Shown: in pieces, positions 7,879-16,749 of the stretch | How the letters are laid out: each line of letters starts with the position of its first letter | Position numbering within the stretch: position 1 is the stretch's first letter | From: Halorhabdus sp. CBA1104 | GTDB lineage: Archaea > Halobacteriota > Halobacteria > Halobacteriales > Haloarculaceae | Assembly: GCF_009690625.1 (NCBI RefSeq) | Contig: NZ_CP033878.1 | Coordinates: forward strand, 1 to 64,000 | Direction: 5' to 3' | Length of the DNA: 64,000 bases | Program-made: the position numbers and the translations under genes | The notes under the pieces: generated by a model | Seen by the model: the letters and a program-made list of their open reading frames with translations, nothing else | Database searches by the model: none | What the model was told of the DNA's origin: nothing

Positions 7879-8725
7879 TGGCGACCTCCGCGAGGAAGTC
7901 CATGTCGGCCATGTTCGGCGGCGACTCCCGTTCGTCGGGACTGTCGCCGTTGTCGTGGCGCTGGTCGTCCTCGTCGACGGTCTCGATCGCCTCCTCGACG
8001 CTGACCCGCTCGGGGTGGAGTTCGTCGGGGATCGCCTCGTCGACGACCTCGGAGATCGGGCGGGAGTCGCCCAGGTCCGGCGCAACGTGATCGTCCAGGA
8101 GTGCCTGCTGGGCCTCGGCCCGATCCTTGTCCAGCTGGCGGACGATCCCGCGCAGGCGTCGGCGCGTCTCTCGCGCCTTGGCGACGTCCGGTTCGAGGTC
8201 CTCGCGTAGCTCGCGGATCGCGGCCAGTGCGTCGTCGACGGTCGGCGGCTCGGCGAGTTCCGACGCGGGCACGGTCTCGCGCCAGTTGCCCACGGCGACG
8301 TTGTGTTCGGGGTCGTACTCGCGGACTTCGTAGACGCGGCGCGGTGAGCGGTCCCACTGGTACAGGCTACCGACGACGCGCATCTGGCCGAACGCTTCCT
8401 CACTCAGTTCGTAGATCGCGCCCCCGCCCGCGTCATGGGCCTGGAACTCGACCAGCAGGATGCCCTCGGGATCGGGAATGAGTTCGAGGATCTTCCGGGC
8501 GGCGTAGCGGCCGGCGATCCCTGCCGCGACGACGACGATCGCCGCGGCCGGCCAGTAGTTCGGCACGTCGACGTCCGGGAGGTTGCCAGTCGCCGCGAGG
8601 AACGCGCCGATGCCGAGCAACAGGTAGAGGCCCTTGCGGTTGTTGCCCGCGATCTCGCGAGCGGTGGCGGCCGGCTGGAGGATCCAGCGCGGGACGCGGG
8701 AGTCGTCGCTGTCGTCGTCGGTCAT
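7871..8725 (-). CDS. Pleolipovirus-type membrane protein with long cytoplasmic coiled coil
   Basis: A 284-aa protein. The first 30 residues are polar, then two close membrane spans (LYLLLGIGAFLAATG and AAAIVVVAAGIAGRYAA), then a 60-residue beta-rich region and a C-terminal helical stretch with heptads (ELREDLEPDVAKARETRRRL). It overlaps the upstream gene by ATGA and the NTPase by 8 nt. Conserved membrane proteins of unknown role sit here in pleolipovirus genomes, between spike and NTPase. It could tether the NTPase to the membrane during budding (inference). Confidence 0.65.
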   Translation of the reverse strand: MTDDDSDDSRVPRWILQPAATAREIAGNNRKGLYLLLGIGAFLAATGNLPDVDVPNYWPAAAIVVVAAGIAGRYAARKILELIPDPEGILLVEFQAHDAGGGAIYELSEEAFGQMRVVGSLYQWDRSPRRVYEVREYDPEHNVAVGNWRETVPASELAEPPTVDDALAAIRELREDLEPDVAKARETRRRLRGIVRQLDKDRAEAQQALLDDHVAPDLGDSRPISEVVDEAIPDELHPERVSVEEAIETVDEDDQRHDNGDSPDERESPPNMADMDFLAEVANE

Positions 8726-9294
8726 GCGAGGCGCTCCCTCCGTTCGGCGTCGCCGCCATCCTCGTGCTCGCGAGCGGTGAACGCGAACGCGAGGCCCGCG
8801 CCCGCGATCGCTGCCGCGCCGATCAGGATGCTCGCCGTCCCGAACGGGATCGGAGCGCGTGTGCCCGGATCGCCCGCCTGAAGGACGAGTGCGTCGTTGT
8901 TTTCGAGGGATTCCGGAGTCGTTAGCTGGACCGCCGCAGTACCTCTGTTTTGCTCGGCAGCGATGTCGATCTCGGTTTTCGATCCTGGTACCAACCGGAT
9001 AGTCTTGAACGAGATTTTTGTTGAGCCGGCTGAGTCGAGTTCGATCATCTCTGTCATCGTGACCGTGGTGGGCGTCGAGCCCCGCCAGGTCGCCGTGACT
9101 GTCATCTCGCCGTTGTCATAGGAATAGTCGTGGACAGCAAGGTCGCCGAGTTGGTTCGTAAGGTCGGTGTTCTGTTCGGTTGCATTGTCGCGCTCACCAG
9201 GGAGTTCTTGGGCTGTCGCCGCACCCGCGCACAGTACCGCGCTCGCGAGGACGGCCAGGAGCAATACCAGTGTCTTGTGGGTGTCGTGAGTCAC
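8722..9294 (-). CDS. Secreted, membrane-anchored element protein (190 aa)
   Basis: ATG at 9294. It has an N-terminal signal peptide (LVLLLAVLASAVLCAGAATA), a beta-rich ectodomain of about 110 residues and a C-terminal span (TASILIGAAAIAGAGLAFAF) with a short charged tail. This type I layout places the ectodomain outside the cell. It has its own promoter box at 9317-9333, about 25 nt from the start, so it begins a separate leaderless transcript within the cluster. It is probably a virion or envelope component. Confidence 0.65.
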   Translation of the reverse strand: MTHDTHKTLVLLLAVLASAVLCAGAATAQELPGERDNATEQNTDLTNQLGDLAVHDYSYDNGEMTVTATWRGSTPTTVTMTEMIELDSAGSTKISFKTIRLVPGSKTEIDIAAEQNRGTAAVQLTTPESLENNDALVLQAGDPGTRAPIPFGTASILIGAAAIAGAGLAFAFTAREHEDGGDAERRERLA

Positions 9295-9316
9295 AGCCGA
9301 GGATCGACCGTCTGCG

Positions 9317-9333
9317 GGTAAAAGACAGGTCGG
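9317..9333 (-). promoter_or_regulatory. Element-specific promoter box, copy 1
   Basis: Read on the minus strand this is CGACCTGTCTTTTACC; the TTTTA part lies 24-29 nt upstream of the ATG at 9294, as expected for a leaderless haloarchaeal promoter. Near-identical boxes occur at 12743-12759, 16363-16380 and 38470-38485. Confidence 0.6.
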
Positions 9334-9340
9334 CGTGGTG

Positions 9341-11179
9341 TTACGACGTCGCGGCGTTCAGGCCAAACAGGCCGAGAATCACGACGACGGCCGACCCCAC
9401 GATGCCCATACCGGGGAGCGTCGGGATCGACGGCAGGCCGGGGATGTTGATCCCGCCCCCGCTCGCTGCCTCCTCAAGTTCCTCGATCCGGTCGATGATC
9501 TCCTGCTGCTGTTCGGACATCTTGTCCCACTCCTCGGGCTTGATGTAATTGTCGTCAGACTGAGGCTCGCGGTTCTGCTGGATCTCGACCTCGCCGCTGC
9601 CCTCGATCTCGACGATCTCGAAGGGTTGATCGATGGTCTTCGTCTGATAGGTGTCGGGGTTGTCGCCAGCGTAGACCCGACGGATGCGGTTGACATCCGT
9701 AATCAGCGAGTCGAGTTGGCCTGAGAGATCCGCTGCCCAATAGGTGTCCCCCGAGTCGTCGGTCTCCTCGGTGATCTCGGAGGCGTTGATCGTCGCGCTC
9801 TCGCCCGCTGCTGTCTCGATAACGTAATCGTACTGTGACTTGATGTCGAGATGCTCGTCTGTCGTCTTTGGGTCTTGAGTGAAGCGAACCTCGCCGCCCT
9901 GGATGCCGTACTCGCTATCGTAGGCGTCGTACGGCTCGATGTAGGTTTCCGGGCGGAACGCCATGTACCATGTCTCGTACAGCGCGTTCCCCTGGTCGTC
10001 GGTGGCGTTCGGGTCGATCTGTGTGCCCGCCGAGAGTTCCGAGACATTAGTGGTGTCAGTCGTCGCTACGAAGCCTTTCATCGTCGTGCCGTCAGACAGT
10101 CGGACGGTGGCCTCGCGGTCGTAATCGCCGGGGATGTTGAGCGCGACGAGGTTGCCGATCGCCTGCGCCCGCGACGAGTTCTGGCCGATCATGTTGGCCA
10201 TATCCGTCGCACTCAGGTACTCGTCCGGCGAGAGTTCGCCGGTCTGGATACCGTCGTAGGTTTTGTCGAGCCACAGGGTGATGTTGTCGATCACGTCATC
10301 GAACGTCGATTGCATCGAGGTCCAAATAGAGTGCCAATCGTTGTAGCGCAGATATTGGACCTCATTATGGGGGATGCGTGGATTTCCCAAATCGTATTTT
10401 TCGGCGTTTGTCACGCCCCACCATCCACTAGTGTTATGATGCTCATTGTTGTCATCTTCGACCTCAAGACCAATGTGGATGGTCTTGATATCAAATGACT
10501 CACCCGACCGGAGCGTTGTGGAGTTCGTACCCGTGGACGGAGACCCAGAAACGAACCTGTCACCAGAGCTTTCGATCGAGTCCCAATTGAAGATGTTACT
10601 GTGAGAGAGACTATCGTGATTGTCGAGCTTCGACAGGATGTTTTCAAACTCCCGTACCGACTCATTCCACGACTTAAGCAGGTTTTTCTCGACCGTGGTA
10701 AAGTGTGAGTTCGCGGCTTGTTTGCCGGCCGAGATCGCCTCGTCTTTCGTCGCGCCCGACTTGATCGCATCGAGCGCCGCGAGTTTGGCTTCGCTGAGTG
10801 ACGCTTCAGGGATGTACTGTATAATGTTTTGATTGTCGACAATGGTGGACTGATTGACGCTCTTGCGCTTCGCGAGCGTGTGCTTGATATCCGTTCGGAG
10901 TAGATCAGCCGAGACTCCATCCGGCGGATCGTCGGCTCCAAGGATGCCGATCTCGTCGAGTGCCCACGCGCCAGCCATCATTCCGCCGAGGACGACCAGC
11001 GGGTTCGCCGCTGCCTCCCCGGTCGGTGAGACGGTATCGAGATCGAGTGGGCCGACCTCAGCGCCCGAGACGACAGCAGCGCCAGCCGCCGCGCCAGCGC
11101 CTGTTTTGAGCAGCGATCGGCGAGTGAGAACAGGGCCACCCGCATCCGGGGGCGGGGTCGTGGACTGATCGGCCGCCAT
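9341..11179 (-). CDS. Pleolipovirus spike protein (VP4-like, 612 aa)
   Basis: Start ATG at 11179. A twin-arginine signal (LTRRSLLKTGAGAAAGAAVV) directs folded export. The large ectodomain is rich in Asn, Thr, Asp and Tyr. Near the C-terminus lies a short coiled coil (WDKMSEQQQEIIDRIEELEE), a Gly/Pro hinge and a single membrane anchor (GIVGSAVVVILGLFGL). Tat signal, ectodomain, coiled coil and anchor is the characteristic build of pleolipovirus spikes, which mediate attachment and membrane fusion. The length is in the usual range. It lies two bases downstream of another surface protein gene. Confidence 0.85.
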   Translation of the reverse strand: MAADQSTTPPPDAGGPVLTRRSLLKTGAGAAAGAAVVSGAEVGPLDLDTVSPTGEAAANPLVVLGGMMAGAWALDEIGILGADDPPDGVSADLLRTDIKHTLAKRKSVNQSTIVDNQNIIQYIPEASLSEAKLAALDAIKSGATKDEAISAGKQAANSHFTTVEKNLLKSWNESVREFENILSKLDNHDSLSHSNIFNWDSIESSGDRFVSGSPSTGTNSTTLRSGESFDIKTIHIGLEVEDDNNEHHNTSGWWGVTNAEKYDLGNPRIPHNEVQYLRYNDWHSIWTSMQSTFDDVIDNITLWLDKTYDGIQTGELSPDEYLSATDMANMIGQNSSRAQAIGNLVALNIPGDYDREATVRLSDGTTMKGFVATTDTTNVSELSAGTQIDPNATDDQGNALYETWYMAFRPETYIEPYDAYDSEYGIQGGEVRFTQDPKTTDEHLDIKSQYDYVIETAAGESATINASEITEETDDSGDTYWAADLSGQLDSLITDVNRIRRVYAGDNPDTYQTKTIDQPFEIVEIEGSGEVEIQQNREPQSDDNYIKPEEWDKMSEQQQEIIDRIEELEEAASGGGINIPGLPSIPTLPGMGIVGSAVVVILGLFGLNAATS

Positions 11180-11181
11180 GG

Positions 11182-11970
11182 TTAGACCCACCCCTCCTCG
11201 CGGGCGTAGTAGCCCCCGCCAACGAGAACCAGCACGCCGACGATTGCAACCTTGGGATTCTGGCCAGCGATGTCGCCGCCGATCAGGCCCCCACCTGACG
11301 TGCTGCCGTCACCAGCCTGGATGTACACCGCTTCGTACGCGCTGCTCGGGCTGGTCGCGACGGTGACGGTCAACTCGCCCTCGACGAGGCCGTCGCTGGC
11401 AGTAAACTCGCGGGTCTGGAGTGTCTCGTCGGACGCGTTGGCCGTGTACGAGACGGAGTCGTTGAGCAGTTCCGACCCAGTGGAGTCCGTCACGTCGATC
11501 GTCGTGGTCGCGTTCTCATTGCCACCGAACTCTACGTCGACGGCGAGTGTCTCGTTGGCAGCATCGTCGACGGTGACGGGTACCGTCTTGACGATCGCCG
11601 TCGAGTTGACCGCGACATTCGCCGCGTCGGGCGAGTCGATCGCAATCGAGAGGTCCGTATCCCCGTCAGCAGCGCCAGGGTTCAGCGACGCCGTGACCGG
11701 ACTGATCGAGGTGTTCCCCGAGACGGTGGTCGAGTCGTAGACGACTGACCCATCCGTAAGTTCGACCGTCGCCTCGGTACTGGCGGTGAAGTGTAGCGAG
11801 ACTTCGATCGATTCGTTCGCGGGATCGTCGAGGCTGACGTTGTGAGTCGCGACGCCGGCCGCCGAGGCACCCATCGTGATCATCATGACCCCGACGAGGA
11901 CCGCCAGCATGACGGCCGCGAGTCCGATACCGTACCGCAACCGCCTGCCGTATGCGTGATTGAGTTTCAT
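11182..11970 (-). CDS. Second surface protein with two related beta domains (262 aa)
   Basis: It has a signal peptide (IGLAAVMLAVLVGVMMITMG) and a C-terminal anchor (VAIVGVLVLVGGGYYA) ending in REEGWV. Between them, two tandem segments look homologous: each starts with DDPANESIEV or DDAANETLAV and continues into alternating beta strands, suggesting a pair of Ig-like domains. The gene sits between the small membrane protein and the spike. Some betapleolipoviruses have more than one exposed protein, so it is a candidate spike partner. The exact virion role is inferred. Confidence 0.65.
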   Translation of the reverse strand: MKLNHAYGRRLRYGIGLAAVMLAVLVGVMMITMGASAAGVATHNVSLDDPANESIEVSLHFTASTEATVELTDGSVVYDSTTVSGNTSISPVTASLNPGAADGDTDLSIAIDSPDAANVAVNSTAIVKTVPVTVDDAANETLAVDVEFGGNENATTTIDVTDSTGSELLNDSVSYTANASDETLQTREFTASDGLVEGELTVTVATSPSSAYEAVYIQAGDGSTSGGGLIGGDIAGQNPKVAIVGVLVLVGGGYYAREEGWV

Positions 11971-11977
11971 GGATTAC

Positions 11978-12361
11978 TCAGTTGATGTAGCTCACGAGCA
12001 GGAAGCCCGTACTCTGGACCGTGAACGCGATGAGGGCGGCTGGCATCTGGGCTAGCGTGTCCGCGAACGCTGGGAACAACGGTGGGGCCAGAACCAACCC
12101 GATCGTCGCGTAGACGATCCACAGGTCGATACCCTTGGTATCACTCAATGGCGCGTCCCGGTGCAGGAACACCGCCAGTAGCGAGCCGATCGACGCGAGG
12201 CGACCGAGCGTGATGCTCGCGTTTCCCAGCTCCCAAATCACGTCGCCGGCGTCGATTATCGGGATCACGGTGGATTCGACGATTCCGAGCGACGTCGCCG
12301 TGCCCCAGGAGAACACGACGATCAGCAGCATCTCCCAGTCGACATCCATCCCCTGGGTCAT
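11978..12361 (-). CDS. Small four-span membrane protein (VP3-like, 127 aa)
   Basis: Four hydrophobic segments are visible, at about residues 11-30, 45-65, 77-97 and 105-124. Pleolipoviruses carry a small polytopic internal membrane protein (VP3) encoded just before the spike gene, and size, topology and position agree. It would line the inner face of the virion membrane. It is close to both neighbours and probably cotranscribed from 12.75 kb. Confidence 0.7.
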   Translation of the reverse strand: MTQGMDVDWEMLLIVVFSWGTATSLGIVESTVIPIIDAGDVIWELGNASITLGRLASIGSLLAVFLHRDAPLSDTKGIDLWIVYATIGLVLAPPLFPAFADTLAQMPAALIAFTVQSTGFLLVSYIN

Positions 12362-12364
12362 GGG

Positions 12365-12607
12365 TTAGTCCTCCAGGGGTTCGGCGCCCTCGATGCCGCC
12401 GTCCTGGACGAGGTCGGCCATGTCGATGAGGACGATCGCGCCGGCGATGCCGACCAGGAGGTAGGCGTACCCGAGCATGTCGCCAGTCAGCCCGACCTCG
12501 ACGAGGAGATCGAGATCGGCGAACTCGACGAGGCCCCAGTTGAGCGAGCCGACGCCAGCCAGCAGCACCGCAAGGAGCTGGATCAACGGCTTGTCGTCGG
12601 TGATCAT
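12365..12607 (-). CDS. Small two-span membrane protein, DUF378-like (80 aa)
   Basis: Two hydrophobic segments, the first with SLNWGLVEF, a pattern typical of DUF378 proteins, and the second after a short loop (YAYLLVGIAGAIVLIDM). The start ATG at 12607 overlaps the stop of the upstream zinc-finger gene by ATGA. It is part of the virion cluster and possibly structural. Confidence 0.6.
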   Translation of the reverse strand: MITDDKPLIQLLAVLLAGVGSLNWGLVEFADLDLLVEVGLTGDMLGYAYLLVGIAGAIVLIDMADLVQDGGIEGAEPLED

Positions 12608-12720
12608 GCGACCACCCCGCTCGTGGCTGCCGAGATTGGTGCGCAGGTGGAACAGTACTCCGTGCCGAACACCACGACCTTGAACCGGTTCAGTCGGGTG
12701 TCGCAGTTGTTACACTGCAT
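12604..12720 (-). CDS. 38-aa zinc-finger microprotein heading the virion operon
   Basis: ATG at 12720 to TGA at 12604. It contains CNNC near the N-terminus and CSTC at about residues 24-27, a classic small zinc ribbon. Its stop overlaps the next start (ATGA). The promoter box at 12743-12759 lies about 25 nt upstream, so this is the first gene of the cluster, and it may regulate it. Confidence 0.6.
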   Translation of the reverse strand: MQCNNCDTRLNRFKVVVFGTEYCSTCAPISAATSGVVA

Positions 12721-12742
12721 GTTCGGGCGTGCTGACTGGTCC

Positions 12743-12759
12743 GGTAAAAGTGAGGTCGG
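12743..12759 (-). promoter_or_regulatory. Element-specific promoter box, copy 2 (virion operon)
   Basis: On the minus strand CGACCTCACTTTTACC, differing from copy 1 at two positions. It is placed 24-29 nt before the ATG at 12720, so the operon should give a leaderless transcript. Confidence 0.6.
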
Positions 12760-12891
12760 CGTCGGGGTTCTGCTTGGGAGTGTCGTCCGAAACGACTGGC
12801 CTGAATTAGATCTAATTATGCGTTCTTCTTGTTCACAGAGTAGTACCTATGCGTTATCTGTCACATCGCGCAGTGAACTACCAAAACTCAT

Positions 12892-13448
12892 GTGTTAATT
12901 CCAAACGTTGATTTTCCTACTACTAGAATCTCGCATAAATCCCTACTGATGATGCCAATTCAACCCCTCTTATTCGATAATCTCCCTTCGATAGACCCGA
13001 TATCAATCTTAAACTTACTCTTGATTAGTCTAATACTTTTGTATCGTATTTTGCCTACCGGACTCAGCGCCTTTCTACAAAGATTTTGGATGCTAAAAAT
13101 GCGGAACACTCTACTGATTTTTTGATTCAAAATTCGTCTCATACTTCTCATGTTGTTTTAAGAATAAAACTGCGGGTGTGGTTGCCAGGTGATAATAATC
13201 CAAGAGATATGAGTGAATTTTCTTTGGATCCAAATCGGTCACCTGTGGACTATCTATATCCCTCACGGTCAGGAACATCCAGATTGCCCGCGATCGCTTA
13301 CCGTGTGGAAGTTGGCCCGCTTGATTTTACACGCTTTCGAACGCTCCCACCACATGTTACTATCTGGTCCGCCACTACATACCCTATTGCACGTTCAAAA
13401 TCAATTCACCAGACGACGCGGTCGGACCTGAATCTGACCCAGCAGTGA
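12892..13448 (+). pseudogene. Frameshifted AT-rich gene for a single-span membrane protein
   Basis: Two overlapping frames make one sensible protein. The first (from 12892) has a membrane helix (ISILNLLLISLILLYRIL) and reaches FLQRFWMLK; the second (from about 13086) continues AEHSTDFLIQNSSHTSHVVL into a beta-rich domain ending at 13448. The change of frame falls near an A-run around 13096-13100. The composition is far more AT-rich than the virion genes next to it, indicating separate acquisition. Membrane helix plus beta domain recalls effector-type proteins, but no family is recognised. Confidence 0.4.
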
Positions 13449-13542
13449 TGAGCCGGACCTAATTGTTACGTACAGTCTGATATATATGACTGAAAAAGCC
13501 AGTATTCTATCCCGATCAGTCAGGATTTAGTCACGAATGCGA

Positions 13543-13572
13543 GCCGCCTGAGAGCGATGCCTCTCAGGCGGC
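13543..13572. terminator. 12-bp perfect hairpin downstream of transposase
   Basis: GCCGCCTGAGAG (13543-13554) pairs perfectly with CTCTCAGGCGGC (13561-13572) around a 6-nt loop. It lies 27 bp past the transposase stop. It may be a terminator or mark the IS end; no matching inverted repeat was found on the other side. Confidence 0.4.
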
Positions 13573-13598
13573 AGCATCCGCGTGAGTGTCCAAACCGG

Positions 13599-15195
13599 TC
13601 AGATGAGTCGCCCTGGAGATCGTATCAGTCCCGGTTTGTCGTGGCGGTGTGCGGTCAGTGACGCTGCAACCAGCGCGACCGCTGAGAGAACGACGTGGGT
13701 CTCGACGTTGTTCTCCTTGCGTGCGCGGACGCGATCAAGTCCAGTGAACGACTTCAGTCGAGAGAACACCCGCTCGACACCTGCTCGCAGGTGTCGATGC
13801 ATCCGCTCTTTGATCGCTTGGAAAATGTACGTCTCCTCGACGCTCCCGGCCTCAACACCGTAGTCTTGGAGAAGTTGCTGTGGGAGCTCTTCCAGTGCTT
13901 CGTATGGACTGTCAAACCCGTCATCGCGTTCCTCGAACAGTTGCTTGATGTCGTCTCTGATCTTCTTCAGAGACGACGAGCGGCGTGGATTGATTGCCGT
14001 CAACAGCGGACAGTCTAGCTTCTCCTGGCAGAACTCGCGGTTGCCCTGACTGTCGAAACCTGCATCAGCCAGTGCTGCCTGAAGATTCTCGGTGTCGTAC
14101 CGCTCATCGAATTCCTCGATGAGCGGTTCAAACGCCACAGTGTCGTTTCGCTTGCCGGTCTCCATCGTGATGGCGACCGGCAATTCACTTGCGGCATCGA
14201 CGACAAGAAACACCTTATACCCGTAGAACGAGCCCTCGTGTTTGCCCCAGCTTGCACCTTCAACGTCCCCGTTTTCGATCTCCTCGCGTGTATTTGCCCA
14301 AGCGGCGATGTGCGTGCCGTCGATCACGACGAACTCGCCAGCATGATCGTGATCGGCGAGCAACTCGCCACACATCGACTGGAGACAGTCACGAAGTTCC
14401 TCGGGTTGGAGTTCGTCGAAGGCCCGCCAGAGGGATGTCCCGTCGGGGACATCCCTCTGGCTCGGTGTACTCCAATGCTTCGCGGAAGGAGTGATTGCGA
14501 CGAAGGCGGCGTTCGAGGGCGTCAAACGAGTCGCCCTCGAACTGCCGCAACACGAGTGCAGCAGCCCGTTCCGGCGCGATAGACTGGATCTGTGAGACTG
14601 CTACTGAGAGGAAGGTCGCAACGAGTTCGTCTCGGTAGAGGTAGCCGTCTTCAGCCGGATCGTCTGGCGTGACATCGGTGGGCTGGTCTGTTTCGCGCTG
14701 GGTCAGCTGGTCGTCCCGTCGGGACGGCCACCTGTGGACATAGACGGTAGTATCTTGCCAGTCAGCGGCGTGAATCTCGCCTTGTTCGGCGAGTTTCTGG
14801 AGTGGCCGGTAACAACGGCGACCAAGCAAGTCGTTTGCTTCGGGAGCAGTGAGTCCAGAGGGACGGCGGAACGCGAGGTGTTTGAGGGTGGCTTTGGTGG
14901 TTTCTTGGCGGTGGAAGACGGCTTCGCCGTCATCCACCTCTGGCCGCCAGAAGCCGTCGTGGGTAGAGCGGCGGCCGACAACGTGCTTGCTGGCGACGTA
15001 TTCGCTGTTGTGGTTCAGAGAGGTGTAGAAGGTGTCTTGAGCGGCGATTTGGGTGATGTACCACGCCGGCACGTCGGTGCCGGCGCGGAGTTCGTCCTTA
15101 GATGCGACTTCACCGCGGGTTCGGAGGTACTCACGAACGGCAGCCTTATGAGAATCAACCGTGTTCTGTCCAGTGTCGGATTCGGTAGTGGACAT
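13599..15195 (-). pseudogene. Frameshifted DDE transposase of an insertion sequence
   Basis: The gene starts at 15195 and should read through to 13599 (about 530 codons), but the frame changes near 14430-14465: the N-terminal frame reaches ALEYTE and the continuation RDVPDGTSLWRAFDELQPEE is in another frame. The C-terminal part carries the DDE-type pattern (VIDGTHIAAW, then YKVFLVVDAASELPVAI, ADAGFDSQGN, and a late RFxRLKxF-like segment VERVFSRLKSF), as in IS4/IS5/IS1182-like transposases. A perfect inverted repeat CCAGAGGGATGTCCC/GGGACATCCCTCTGG lies at 14424-14457. As given, it is inactive unless frameshifting occurs. Confidence 0.75.
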
Positions 15196-15283
15196 ACCTT
15201 GAATCCGACTTCCTATCTAGTTAAAGTGACTATTTCTATCGTTAGTGACCGCTGTGCGATAAGTCTGAGCTAATCTCGAAACC

Positions 15284-15706
15284 GTGCAACGGGCTACTAC
15301 ACTTAGAAAATCAGAGACTACAGAGAACGGTCTTACTGAAGTCCATTTTGGTTCATCAGAGAATCCCATGCAGGTGCATTCTGACGAGATAGAACAACTT
15401 CGAGAAGACTATCAAGAAATCATCAATGAAGGGCCAAAAAAGGAAAACCAACCGTTGCCGCCGTATGTTATCCCACTAGATGCAGAAAAAATCCGTTTGG
15501 AAGTACAGCAGACAGGTGAGATATACGAACTTGTTCCAAATGATGGTTCTTGGCAAGTGGCCTCTAAGAGAAGACGTTCAATCAAAATCGATGGGAACGA
15601 ATATTCGATCGAGAAGAAGAGGAAGATATCTTTGTTAAATCTATACTATATGTTGAGGTATGATCTTCTGCACAAGATATCCAGTTTCCGTTTTTTCCGA
15701 GAATAG
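15284..15706 (+). CDS. Unrecognised AT-rich ORF (140 aa)
   Basis: GTG at 15284 (an ATG at 15369 is an alternative). The product is Lys/Glu rich with a basic, partly helical C-terminus (SLLNLYYMLRYDLLHKISSF). Codon use is AT-rich, unlike the flanking genes. No motif is recognised. It sits between the transposase and the short recombinase and may be a fragment. Confidence 0.35.
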   Translation: MQRATTLRKSETTENGLTEVHFGSSENPMQVHSDEIEQLREDYQEIINEGPKKENQPLPPYVIPLDAEKIRLEVQQTGEIYELVPNDGSWQVASKRRRSIKIDGNEYSIEKKRKISLLNLYYMLRYDLLHKISSFRFFRE

Positions 15707-15792
15707 CTGAGAGTACCGTCGCGGGACAACGTGGTGTTTTTGGATCATACTGAGTTCGTTTCGCCACAGATGAAGCACTAATCCCCATTTAC

Positions 15793-16332
15793 TCACCCCC
15801 AGACGTCGTCGGCCTCGTCGGCCAGCTGTCGGCCAGTGTACTCGATGTAGGCGTTCGCGCTGGACAGATCGGCGTGGCCCATCGTCTGGCGGATGTACTG
15901 GGCCGTCGCCCCGTTCCGGGCGATCAGCGTCCCGTAGGTGTGTCGGAGGACGTGTGGCGTCACCTTCTTGCGGATCGTGGTCTCGTCGGCGACGCGCACG
16001 ACGCGCTCGTAGACCGCCTTGCGAGTGACGCCCACGTCGTCGTTCCGTTTGAAGAACTCCCGGAGTACTCGGAGGGTGTCGGGATCGCGAACGGGAATCG
16101 TCCGGGCAGCGTGGACGGTTTTCGGCGTCCAGTCGCCTTGCTCGCCAGGGACGCGGACCTGTTCGTTCTGCCAGTCGAGCCAGTCGCTCGTCAGGTGCGC
16201 GAATTCGTCAGCCCGCAGGCCCGTGTGGGCGAGCGTTCGCACGGTAAACTCGTGAGCGAGGTCCATCCCGGCTGCGGCGTCGAGCAGGCGATCGAGTTCG
16301 TCGTCATCGAGCGGTTCGCGTATCCAACTCAT
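15793..16332 (-). CDS. Short tyrosine recombinase, catalytic domain only (179 aa)
   Basis: All catalytic positions are present: Arg in HTGLRADEF, the H-x-x-R box in TPHVLRHTYG, the second His in MGHADLSSANAY and the Tyr nucleophile in that last segment. The usual N-terminal core-binding domain is absent; the start at 16332 is supported by the promoter box at 16363-16380. Compact recombinases of this size occur in haloarchaeal elements. It is a second recombinase inside the element and could relate to resolution, inversion or a nested integration. Confidence 0.7.
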   Translation of the reverse strand: MSWIREPLDDDELDRLLDAAAGMDLAHEFTVRTLAHTGLRADEFAHLTSDWLDWQNEQVRVPGEQGDWTPKTVHAARTIPVRDPDTLRVLREFFKRNDDVGVTRKAVYERVVRVADETTIRKKVTPHVLRHTYGTLIARNGATAQYIRQTMGHADLSSANAYIEYTGRQLADEADDVWG

Positions 16333-16362
16333 GTAACATCCACGCCGAGACTGTCCGACCGA

Positions 16363-16380
16363 GGTAACAAAAGACAGGTC
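16363..16380 (-). promoter_or_regulatory. Element-specific promoter box, copy 3 (short recombinase)
   Basis: On the minus strand GACCTGTCTTTTGTTACC; two extra bases are inserted relative to copies 1 and 4. It lies 31 nt upstream of the ATG at 16332. Confidence 0.5.
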
Positions 16381-16485
16381 ACCCCCGGCTTGATCACGGC
16401 CAATCGGTGGGTGGTGGGTAACAGTCGTGTAGCACTGTTACCTTTTCACCGGGCTTGAAATACGTGCGCCCAGAGGATCGGGTAC

Positions 16486-16749
16486 GTGATGACGGTCCAG
16501 GAGTATATTCAAGAGAACCGCTATGCGGACTCAATCCCGCGCCGGACGGCGGCGGTCCTGGGGAAGTTCGCAGTTGAGGGGTTTATTGTCGGGTTCTTCC
16601 TCTTGGTCGTCGCACTGTTCGTGACATGGCTCCTCGATCTTATTCAGTTTTCACCTGAGGGGGTGCCGACAGGTTGGCAAGCGCTCTGGGTCGGCTTTGT
16701 AACCCCTGGATTCCCGCTGTTTTGGTGTTACACGTCCGACGAGCCATAA
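16486..16749 (+). CDS. Small two-span membrane protein (87 aa)
   Basis: A charged N-terminus is followed by two hydrophobic helices (VEGFIVGFFLLVVALFVTWL and ALWVGFVTPGFPLFW). No family is recognised. The last 22 bp overlap the convergent gene ending at 16728. Its place beside other small membrane proteins suggests cargo linked to the recombinase. Confidence 0.45.
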   Translation: MMTVQEYIQENRYADSIPRRTAAVLGKFAVEGFIVGFFLLVVALFVTWLLDLIQFSPEGVPTGWQALWVGFVTPGFPLFWCYTSDEP

